From contig DAPR01000054.1 of NCBI GenBank assembly GCA_002502605.1, positions 601 to 23,799 of the forward strand: 23,199 nucleotides of DNA, in the 5' to 3' direction. Shown piece after piece: positions 17,175-23,199 of the stretch (position 1 is its first letter; every line of letters starts with the position of its first letter). The position numbers and the translations under genes were made by a program. The DNA is from Euryarchaeota archaeon UBA258. Lineage in GTDB: Archaea > Thermoplasmatota > Poseidoniia > Poseidoniales > Poseidoniaceae. The notes beneath the pieces are model-generated. The model made no database searches and had not been told where the DNA came from. It saw only the letters and a list, made by a program, of their open reading frames with translations.

Positions 17175-17188
17175 GGAGGATTGCCTCC
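17175..17188 (-). promoter_or_regulatory. Hairpin containing a Shine-Dalgarno before membrane HTH gene
   Basis: On the minus strand the leader reads GGAGG-CAAT-CCTCC, a 5-base stem with a 4-base loop just before the ATG. The GGAGG half is a Shine-Dalgarno-type sequence, so pairing could hide it. Small and possibly chance. Confidence 0.35.
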
Positions 17189-17225
17189 TCATTTGTTAAT
17201 GCATCCCATCCTTGGACGCAATGAC

Positions 17226-17687
17226 TCAGTCATCAGACAGCAACATTCCAGCATGGATCTTAAGATGAGCAACAAGAGGTGAAAGCAATCGACCACAGGT
17301 GCGACCGTGTTCACTCAGCACATAGGCAACTCGCACGGGAGGGCCAGCTTCCACTTGCCTGTGGACAAGCCCCTGTTCAACCAAGAAACGCAACTTATCC
17401 GAAAGCGTTCGGGATGAAATGCCTTCGAGTAAGTTTTTCATTTGGTTGAATCGACGAGGACCAGCGATGTACAGAGCGGTCAAAATTTCAGTTGTCCACC
17501 TCGAGCCAAACACGTGGAGTGCTTCTTCTGCGCGGCGAACTTCCCAGTGCAGTGTGTTCGCTTCACCACCGCCGCTTTGACCGCCCAAGATGCTTCGAAT
17601 ATCCCCGCCATTCGTGATCGTTGATTCGATTGAAGCGCGGACGGCTTGGTATTCTTCACGAGGGATTTTCAAAGGTGGTGTGGACAT
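17226..17687 (-). CDS. HxlR family transcriptional regulator
   Basis: Predicted DNA-binding regulator with an HxlR winged helix, 153 residues. The family pattern is clear: HVFGSRWTTEILTALYIAGP (about 58-77), RRFNQMKNLLEGISSRTLSD, KLRFLVEQGLVHRQ and the wing PVRVAYVLSEHGRTCG. HxlR proteins normally have a cysteine before the helix for redox or aldehyde sensing; here the position before HVFGSRW has no cysteine, so another signal is likely. An N-terminal extension of about 50 residues is polar. Start ATG 17687 is supported by GAGGAGT at good spacing; the frame extends nine codons further. It is first in the minus-strand run that ends in dus and is divergent from the glycosyltransferase. Confidence 0.88.
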   Translation of the reverse strand: MSTPPLKIPREEYQAVRASIESTITNGGDIRSILGGQSGGGEANTLHWEVRRAEEALHVFGSRWTTEILTALYIAGPRRFNQMKNLLEGISSRTLSDKLRFLVEQGLVHRQVEAGPPVRVAYVLSEHGRTCGRLLSPLVAHLKIHAGMLLSDD

Positions 17688-17730
17688 ATTTACTCCTCGG
17701 TTGCCCCGAGTCATCGCTCCTACTTAATGT

Positions 17731-17760
17731 CATTTTTACACCGCACGTGCAATTTAATTG
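17731..17760. promoter_or_regulatory. Divergent promoter region with two palindromes
   Basis: Between the HxlR gene and the glycosyltransferase. The palindrome GCACGTGC (17743-17750) is directly followed by CAATTTAATTG (17750-17760), itself palindromic and TATA-like. On the minus strand TGTAAAAATG (17731-17740) is a possible TATA box for the regulator. Candidate autoregulatory operator. Confidence 0.4.
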
Positions 17761-17844
17761 AAACGCATTGAGGAGGTTTCCTTTTGAGGCGTAGTTCAGT
17801 TCATGACAACTCATCTTCAAGAGGGGCAATCCCTTGGTGCATCC

Positions 17845-19014
17845 ATGGCTCACAAGGTGGTGCTCGCCCGTGGTGGTGTGCTTGGAGCCAACACTGGCAT
17901 CGGAGGCGCGCATCATGCCTTGCACCAGACCTTGAGTTCCGGAAAGGTCACTGGATGGGAATTGCACGGGGTTGAGGAGTACGATCTCGGCTCGAGCCCC
18001 ATTGCGCTGAGGCGATTGTACCATCGATGGTTCAAGCACCCGCGTCGCGTTCAATCCCTCACAACAGCACCACAAAGGGCTGATTTGATTCACATTACCG
18101 ACCAAGAACAAGCTCACTTGGTACCAAGACGATCATCCATTCCTGTGGTCGTCACTGTTCATGATCTGTTCCATCTTTTTCCTGAACAACGGTTGATTGG
18201 TTCGACCAAAGTGGATGTTGGCAACCGCAATCCCTCCCTGATTCGCCGTCGAGATTTGTCAAAACTTCGGCAAGGATTGGCACGTGCCGATCTCCTTCTT
18301 TGCGACTCATACGCAACGCTTGAGGCATGCAAGACACATTTCCCAGCGGTCAAATCGCTGTGGCTTCCGCTGGGTTTGGACCTCGAAGCGTTTGCTCCAC
18401 AACACACCAAGTCAGCAACACTACAACCGGCCATTGATTTAGAAAAATCATGCCATTTGCTGATTGTTGGCAGCCACGATCCTCGAAAGCGAATGGCCTT
18501 CATCATGAGTGTGCTTGGTGGTATGGATGAGGAAGTGAAAGCACATTGCACCATTCACCACGTCGGCCAATCCATCTCACATGCTGGGGAGGACAGCGTT
18601 GAGGACTTGGCAAGAACCCATGGCGTCGAGAACTTCATTGCCCATGGCGGCAATCTTTCAAATCAAGCGTTGATGGAATTGCGTCATGCCGCAGAAGCCC
18701 TTCTTTTTCCAAGCATCAGTGAAGGGTTTGGCTACCCTCCACTCGAGGCCATGGCAACCGGCACGCCCGTCCTGTGCGCCGACATGCCTTCCCACAATGA
18801 ACTGATGCCAAAAGATGCGTGTTTGGCTCCAAATGATGTGGCTGCATGGCAGTCAGCAATTGCTGAAGTTCATGCCAAGTGGCTTGAACGCAGTTCATCG
18901 GATGATTCTCATGTCTGGCCAACCCCTGACGAATCGCTGATTGAGCATGCCCAATCCTACAGCCTTGAAGCATATTGTCAACGAACCTCAGAGGCTTACA
19001 GCAGTTTGTTGTGA
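17845..19014 (+). CDS. Glycosyltransferase family 4
   Basis: Predicted cytoplasmic GT-B enzyme that transfers a sugar from a nucleotide donor, probably for surface glycans or lipids. 389 residues. N-terminal acceptor domain begins MAHKVVLARGGVLGANTGIGG, with VVVTVHDLFHLFP (about 101-113) and RADLLLCDSYATLEA. The C-terminal donor domain has HLLIVGSHDPRKR (about 204-216), then the GT4 signature FPSISEGFGYPPLEAMATG, with the E-x7-E pair E293 and E301, and GTPVLCADMPSHNE. The frame starts earlier at ATG 17803, but the ATG at 17845 has GGTG six bases ahead and gives a normal GT-B N-terminus. The donor and acceptor cannot be read from sequence. The fatty-acid gene follows 50 bases later. Confidence 0.9.
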   Translation: MAHKVVLARGGVLGANTGIGGAHHALHQTLSSGKVTGWELHGVEEYDLGSSPIALRRLYHRWFKHPRRVQSLTTAPQRADLIHITDQEQAHLVPRRSSIPVVVTVHDLFHLFPEQRLIGSTKVDVGNRNPSLIRRRDLSKLRQGLARADLLLCDSYATLEACKTHFPAVKSLWLPLGLDLEAFAPQHTKSATLQPAIDLEKSCHLLIVGSHDPRKRMAFIMSVLGGMDEEVKAHCTIHHVGQSISHAGEDSVEDLARTHGVENFIAHGGNLSNQALMELRHAAEALLFPSISEGFGYPPLEAMATGTPVLCADMPSHNELMPKDACLAPNDVAAWQSAIAEVHAKWLERSSSDDSHVWPTPDESLIEHAQSYSLEAYCQRTSEAYSSLL

Positions 19015-19064
19015 GCGGAGCGCGGGGCCGCATTGTTCATGTGCGATGTTCAATTCGCAAGGCC

Positions 19065-21155
19065 ATGCAACCTATTCAACGCGTGGCAATTGTTGGTGCA
19101 GGGAACATGGGTTCCGGAATTGCACAGAAAACGGCTCAAGAAGAATTTGACGTTCAAATGGTGGACCGGGAGCAGCAATGGGTCGACCGTGGCCAAGGCA
19201 TCATCGCTGATTTCCTTTCCGAAGCCGTCGAGCGACGCATCTTCTCGCCCGGCCAAGTTGAAGCGATTCAAGGCCGAATCACTGGCGTTGTGGGTGTTGA
19301 AAACACGGCAGAGAACACGGACCTCGTCATCGAAGCCGTGTTCGAAGACTTCGACATCAAAACGGCTGTCTTCAAGACGCTTGATGCTGCTTGCGGCCCA
19401 GAAACGATTCTTGCCTCCAACACTTCCTCCCTCTCTGTAAATGCCTTGGCTGAAGCCACAGGGCGAGCCGACCGGTTTGTCGGTTTGCACTTCTTCTACC
19501 ACCCAGCAAAGAACCGCTTGGTGGAAGTCATCCCCGCTGCATCCTCAAGTCCAGAGACAATCGAAAAAGTGGTTCAGTACTGCAAGATGCTCGGCAAAGT
19601 GGTGATCGTTTGTGGTGACCGGCCAGGGTTTGTTGTGAACCGTTTCTTTGTCCCTTGGCTCAATGAGGCGTGTTTGCTTTTGGAAGAAGGCGTTGCAACA
19701 GCAGCACAAATTGACGCTGCAGCATGCAAAGCATTCCGGATTGGTCTTGGGCCCTTCGGCCTCATGAACCTCACGGGACCTCCGATTGCACTCCATTCCA
19801 CCGATTACCTCGCTGAACAACTCAAAACGCCTCGGTACACTGGCGCTCAAAACTTGAGGGACTTGATTGATGCCAATGAGCACTGGGATGTGTCGGGCGA
19901 TGAAGCCTATTCACAGGATCAATTCAAGGCCATTTCCGAACGTCTCTACGGTGTTGTGTTCGGTGTTGCAGCCCAAATCGTCGAAGAAGGCGTGTGCTCG
20001 ATGGAAGATGTTGACAGAGGAGCAAAAGTTGGACTCCGTTGGGCCCGTGGGCCGTTTGAAATGATGAACCGTGTGGGTGTCCAAGACGCACACATAATGG
20101 CATCCCAATATGCAGACCTCAGCGCTCAGACAGACCAAGACAGGGCCTGGAAGGTGCCTGAATTCTTCACCAAGCAAGCTCAACAGGGGCACGCTTGGAA
20201 CTTCTCTTACGTTGACACATCGATTGAATCGGGCGTTGCGACCCTGACCATTAATCGACCAGAAGCCATGAACGCTCTCAATGAAACAGTGGTTGGTCAA
20301 TTGAGCGAGGCGCTTGATGAAGTGAATGCAAACGATACGGTCCACACCATTGTTGTCGATGGGGCAGGAAAGGCGTTTGTTGCAGGAGCGGATGTCAAAT
20401 TCTTTGTTGATAAAATTCGAGCGGATTCAATTCCCGACATTGTCACCTTCACAGCAGATGGCCACACCATGCTCGACAAATTGGAATCTTCATCAAAGAC
20501 CACAATTGCCTTGACAACCGGTCTTGCGCTTGGAGGTGGACTTGAACTTGCATTGGCGTGTGATTACCGAATAGGAACCCGCCGCACACAATTCCGATTC
20601 CCAGAAACATCGATTGGAATCTATCCTGGATTGGGTGGCTCTCAGCGCCCAGCAAGAATTTGTGGTATCCCGGCGGCTCGCTGGGCCGTGCTTGCAGGGA
20701 ATTTCATGGACGCTCAAACCGGACATGATCTCGGTCTTTTGACCCACCTTGTGGATGTTGCAGCCGTTGATGGATGTGTGGCTACACTTGCATCAACAGG
20801 TAAACCGGGGGATAAATATCCAGGTCGGCCAACCAACCAAGAAAGCAAGATTGCTCAGTTTGCCTCCGCCTTCTTTAGCGATGAAAACATGCCAGCCATC
20901 ATGAATGGTGCTTGCCCAGAAGGCTTCGATGCTGAGGACAAAACCGTGGCGCGTCAGTTGAAATCCCTCTCAAGAACCGCACCTATTGCGTTGTCAATGG
21001 CCAGTGGATTGATCGATTCGACAGCATCCACTTCCTTGGCCGTTGGATTGCAAATGGAACTTGACCAGTTGACTGATATCTTCTCAACTAAAGATTCGCT
21101 GGAGGGACTCTCTGCCTTGATTGAAGGTCGGAAGCCCACCTATACTAACGCCTGA
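19065..21155 (+). CDS. 3-hydroxyacyl-CoA dehydrogenase / enoyl-CoA hydratase fusion
   Basis: Bifunctional beta-oxidation enzyme, 696 residues, dehydrogenase first and hydratase second, the order common in archaea (reverse of bacterial FadB). Dehydrogenase: NAD-binding VAIVGAGNMGSG (11-16), SNTSSLSV, catalytic H142 in VGLHFFYHPAK, E154, and RPGFVVNR (N193). The C-terminal dehydrogenase domain is duplicated (PFGLMNLTG and PFEMMNRVG). Hydratase from about 380: VATLTINRPEAMNAL, oxyanion loop KAFVAGADVKFF, GGGLELALACD (E494) and FPETSIGIYPGLGG (E514); the two glutamates are 20 apart as in crotonase. All catalytic residues are present. Start ATG 19065 preferred over TTG 18975, which overlaps the glycosyltransferase. 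The 3' end overlaps the opposing gene by 72 bases. Confidence 0.93.
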   Translation: MQPIQRVAIVGAGNMGSGIAQKTAQEEFDVQMVDREQQWVDRGQGIIADFLSEAVERRIFSPGQVEAIQGRITGVVGVENTAENTDLVIEAVFEDFDIKTAVFKTLDAACGPETILASNTSSLSVNALAEATGRADRFVGLHFFYHPAKNRLVEVIPAASSSPETIEKVVQYCKMLGKVVIVCGDRPGFVVNRFFVPWLNEACLLLEEGVATAAQIDAAACKAFRIGLGPFGLMNLTGPPIALHSTDYLAEQLKTPRYTGAQNLRDLIDANEHWDVSGDEAYSQDQFKAISERLYGVVFGVAAQIVEEGVCSMEDVDRGAKVGLRWARGPFEMMNRVGVQDAHIMASQYADLSAQTDQDRAWKVPEFFTKQAQQGHAWNFSYVDTSIESGVATLTINRPEAMNALNETVVGQLSEALDEVNANDTVHTIVVDGAGKAFVAGADVKFFVDKIRADSIPDIVTFTADGHTMLDKLESSSKTTIALTTGLALGGGLELALACDYRIGTRRTQFRFPETSIGIYPGLGGSQRPARICGIPAARWAVLAGNFMDAQTGHDLGLLTHLVDVAAVDGCVATLASTGKPGDKYPGRPTNQESKIAQFASAFFSDENMPAIMNGACPEGFDAEDKTVARQLKSLSRTAPIALSMASGLIDSTASTSLAVGLQMELDQLTDIFSTKDSLEGLSALIEGRKPTYTNA

Positions 21156-22037
21156 ATTTGCCTTTGCGAGTTCCTTCTTGAGCCCGTTGGAAAGGGTCGT
21201 CACCTTGTACGAGGTTGCGGTATCGTTCAACATGGCTAATGCGTACAAAGCAGGGTAATCTCCTCTTGGGCACTCCACGCTCGCTCCATCGGGCTGAATG
21301 CAAAAAGCTCGGTCAAGTTCTCTGCAGATCACCCTCGGCACGGCCAATCGACTGTTGACTCCACCCGGCTCGATGATCCAATGCAGTCCAGATTGACCGC
21401 GAACGAGGAGGCTTCCGTCCTTTTGAACCACAACACGGCAGCCCATTGATTCAACCACTGAATGTAGGAATCCAAGAGCACGAATTTCATTGCTTGGCAA
21501 CTTTGGGCCTTGTTCATACATCTTGATAAGGCGCAAACGAAGCCGTAGGCTGTTGTTCACTCCATAGTATCCATGCCAAATTTCGAGGAAGAAACGGGTT
21601 GTTTCATAATCGATTCGCCCCTCTAAAACGCCTCTTCTCTCGAACGAAACGCATCCTTCTGAATCCAAGATGACATAAGGCGAAAGGGCGAGCCACTCCT
21701 CTAAACTCAGCTCAGCGTTTTCTTTGAGGGCCATCGCTTCAAGTTGGTAATGCAGGTTGTAGACGTTGTGGCCCACAGCGTGCAGCATCAACGGACCAAC
21801 TTCATCGGGTAATTCTGCAAGCGTGCATTCCGGCTGTTCATCGGGTTGAATGATGGACAGCAACTCCTCCAAGTTGAGGGTTTCAGGTACGCACTCTGAG
21901 GGTTGAAGTTTCGTCGAAGCGGCGTTTAGATTTCGAACCCAACCGCGTTTCAATTTCTCTGGTTGCCTAATTTTTGGGGCCCAAGTTTGACACATTACGC
22001 AATTGTTCGCAAAACAATTGCTGACATCGACACCCAT
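21084..22037 (-). CDS. Hypothetical protein in the E1-JAMM operon
   Basis: 317 residues, no family recognised. Near the N-terminus are C8, C13 and C16 in CFANNCVMC (CX4CX2C), a possible metal site. A helical middle (LMLHAVGHNVYNLHYQLEAM, then FFLEIWHGYYGVNNSLRLRL) is followed by a beta-rich part (CRVVVQKDGSLLVRG, GLHWIIEPGG, FCIQPDGASVECPRGDYPAL) holding several cysteines. ATG 22037 is chosen over GTG 22046 because AGGTGAGG lies just upstream (22041-22048). It is last in the operon behind a 79-aa protein and a JAMM protein, so a role with that enzyme pair is inferred from position only. Its final 72 bases are antisense to the end of the beta-oxidation gene. Confidence 0.75.
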   Translation of the reverse strand: MGVDVSNCFANNCVMCQTWAPKIRQPEKLKRGWVRNLNAASTKLQPSECVPETLNLEELLSIIQPDEQPECTLAELPDEVGPLMLHAVGHNVYNLHYQLEAMALKENAELSLEEWLALSPYVILDSEGCVSFERRGVLEGRIDYETTRFFLEIWHGYYGVNNSLRLRLRLIKMYEQGPKLPSNEIRALGFLHSVVESMGCRVVVQKDGSLLVRGQSGLHWIIEPGGVNSRLAVPRVICRELDRAFCIQPDGASVECPRGDYPALYALAMLNDTATSYKVTTLSNGLKKELAKANSGVSIGGLPTFNQGRESLQRIFS

Positions 22038-22046
22038 GAGCCTCAC

Positions 22047-22286
22047 CTATGCTTGTGCCTCTTGCAGGGCTTTCATTTGCTCAACGAGCCGATCAAAATC
22101 GATTTCTTCTCCCGATTCATGGGCAAAGGCGATGCGGTTCTTGATCGCTTCAAGGAACGCTTCATCTGGTTTTTCTCCAAGCATCTCTTCAACCACATCC
22201 TCAAGGCGTCTGCCCATGCCAAAAGAGACAGCAATGCGCGCTTTCTGCCATTCCTCAGAGTCTTTGGGTGCACGTACGTTGGTCAT
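22047..22286 (-). CDS. Small helical protein in the E1-JAMM operon
   Basis: 79 residues, charged and apparently all helical (EWQKARIAVSFGMGRRLEDV, then EAFLEAIKNRIAFAHESGEE and FDRLVEQMKALQEAQA). It does not end in a glycine pair and shows no beta-grasp pattern, so it is not an obvious ubiquitin-like modifier. The start ATG shares four bases with the stop of the JAMM gene (ATGA), with GAGGTGA (22291-22297) upstream, which means translational coupling. No family recognised; an adaptor or substrate-binding role with its neighbours is possible. Confidence 0.75.
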   Translation of the reverse strand: MTNVRAPKDSEEWQKARIAVSFGMGRRLEDVVEEMLGEKPDEAFLEAIKNRIAFAHESGEEIDFDRLVEQMKALQEAQA

Positions 22287-22840
22287 TGGTTCACCTCTTG
22301 CGTGTTGATTGCTCCAATTTCAGCGTAGAAGGTATCCCAAGGCACAACGGCTTCATCTGTCCATTGATTCAAAGGTCCGTTGTTCGCAATTCGAGGTGTG
22401 GATTGGTTGATTTCATTGAGGGTTTGATTCACAGCTTGCTTCATGCCGGGCGCTCCAAGCACGAGGGCCTTGGCGACGATGCTGCTTGCGATAGCGAGGC
22501 TGTTGGTGTCTGTCCCACTCCAATAGGCATCAAAACCCGGATGTGTGTGTGTCCATATTTTGAACGGCGCAGCACAACCGACTGGAGGGGCTAACGCCAC
22601 ACGTCCAGGACTGCCCCAATCGACCGAAACAGCATCGTGCGCATCGATCAACACCGAAGTTTCCAAACCTGCCAGCAACGAAAGTGCGTAAACGACATCC
22701 CAGCGGCCTAGGAGAGCAGCATTTGATTGCACATCAATCAAGAATTCGTGGTCAACTTGCCGAGTCTCAGCGAGCGCACATACGCGTTCCCATGCAGCAC
22801 CATCGAGGCCGAGTTGGTCAAGATCTGGCACCAAAATCAA
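22283..22840 (-). CDS. JAMM/JAB metalloprotease-like protein
   Basis: Predicted zinc isopeptidase/metalloprotease of the JAB/MPN superfamily, which removes ubiquitin-like or other C-terminal tags. 185 residues. The signature THTHPGFDAYWSGTD gives H98, H100, S108 and D111 in the exact HxHx7SxxD spacing; a glutamate at E32 (DHEFLIDV) or E25 could complete the zinc site. The frame is open to 23014, but TTG 22840 is preferred: it overlaps the stop of the E1-like gene (TTGA) and has a full GGAGGTGA Shine-Dalgarno four bases before it, whereas the longer N-terminus is the shadow of the upstream gene. It lies between an adenylating enzyme and two unknown genes, as in prokaryotic ubiquitin-like operons. 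Confidence 0.82.
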   Translation of the reverse strand: MILVPDLDQLGLDGAAWERVCALAETRQVDHEFLIDVQSNAALLGRWDVVYALSLLAGLETSVLIDAHDAVSVDWGSPGRVALAPPVGCAAPFKIWTHTHPGFDAYWSGTDTNSLAIASSIVAKALVLGAPGMKQAVNQTLNEINQSTPRIANNGPLNQWTDEAVVPWDTFYAEIGAINTQEVNQ

Positions 22841-23199
22841 GCGCTCACCTCCATGGTTGGGAACTCGAACGCCCCGTAGGTCAGTGAACCCATGGCTTGA
22901 ACGGGTGGTTTGTTGCCTCTCAAATGTTGAAGTGCCCACTGGGCACCAAAGGCCCCAGCAGCAGCAAAACCAAACTCGAGGTTTCCATCGTCCAATGCAC
23001 CTGGATGTTGGCAACTCATGGGAGGATGGTCAGGCGTCATTTGCTTCACTAAGGCAGGTGGGGATTCGGAACTGAGCATCACATAACCATCTCCACCGCA
23101 GCGCAAGTCGAGCCAAGGCACATCAAGGGAATGAACCAAACGTCTCGGTTCGGGCCTGTCAACGCAAACGACGACCAAATCATATCCCTCAAGTTGCTC
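22837..23199 (-). CDS. E1/ThiF-like adenylating enzyme, 3' part (5' end outside window)
   Basis: C-terminal 120 residues of a ThiF/MoeB/E1-like protein that would activate the C terminus of a ubiquitin-like or sulfur-carrier protein by adenylation. The frame is open to the end of the window, starting EQLEGYDLVVVCVDRPEPRR, then LDVPWLDLRCGGDGYVML, a layout like the middle and late parts of the E1 Rossmann-like domain (the aspartate in VCVDRPE and the DLR motif). LEFGFAAAGAFGAQWALQHL and GSLTYGAFEF follow as the last helix and strand. The nucleotide-binding GxGxxG end and any active-site cysteine are outside. Its end carries the Shine-Dalgarno for the JAMM gene, four bases overlapping. Confidence 0.75.
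   Translation of the reverse strand, partial: EQLEGYDLVVVCVDRPEPRRLVHSLDVPWLDLRCGGDGYVMLSSESPPALVKQMTPDHPPMSCQHPGALDDGNLEFGFAAAGAFGAQWALQHLRGNKPPVQAMGSLTYGAFEFPTMEVSA

Noticed and set aside
17784..17975. Short plus-strand frame starting at TTG 17784 after a strong GAGGAGG
   Set aside because: The Trp/Arg/His-rich product overlaps the glycosyltransferase out of frame and resembles no protein; the Shine-Dalgarno-like site may belong to the leader or be chance.
22047..22286. 79-aa protein as the ubiquitin-like modifier of the operon
   Set aside because: It ends in Ala-Gln-Ala without a glycine pair and appears all-helical, unlike a beta-grasp fold.

Overview
The window looks like a compact genome segment of a planktonic euryarchaeon, most plausibly Marine Group II (Candidatus Poseidoniales). 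The archaeal call rests on archaeal-type translation and ribosome-biogenesis genes (aIF1A, RIO1 kinase, a Pno1/Dim2-like KH protein, archaeal uS2), HxlR and winged-helix regulators, CARDB/Ig-type surface proteins, and Shine-Dalgarno signals of the AGGTGA type. The MGII assignment is inference from this gene mix plus the respiratory complex I genes. No rRNA, tRNA, insertion sequence or CRISPR array was seen.

Layout. 1-4171: the 3' end of a complex I operon (nuoL partial, nuoM, nuoN), the three antiporter-like proton-pumping subunits. 4266-6739: a small-subunit maturation/initiation cluster, with aIF1A (carrying a long acidic tail) and RIO1 on + and the KH protein on -, converging stop-to-stop. 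6765-11599: two divergent, large cell-surface proteins; the second crosses the membrane and carries three zinc ribbons on the presumed cytoplasmic side. 11763-13505: a lipoprotein facing a Cas4-like PD-(D/E)XK nuclease that is interrupted by four membrane helices. 13649-14257: ribosomal protein uS2. 14267-17687 (-): tRNA-dihydrouridine synthase preceded by three consecutive HTH regulators, one of them membrane-anchored. 17845-21155 (+): a GT4 glycosyltransferase and a 3-hydroxyacyl-CoA dehydrogenase/enoyl-CoA hydratase fusion of fatty-acid beta-oxidation. 21084-23199 (-): a tightly coupled four-gene operon with an E1/ThiF-like adenylating enzyme (its 5' end lies outside the window), a JAMM/JAB metalloprotease-like protein, a 79-aa helical protein and a 317-aa protein of unknown family.

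Genes are packed closely: no gap exceeds about 170 bases, two convergent pairs share a stop-to-stop boundary with no intervening base, and one convergent pair overlaps by 72 bases. The most interesting candidates are the E1-JAMM operon, which resembles a ubiquitin-like conjugation/deconjugation module with unfamiliar partners; the membrane-inserted Cas4-like nuclease; and the aIF1A with a repeated DLFG acidic tail.
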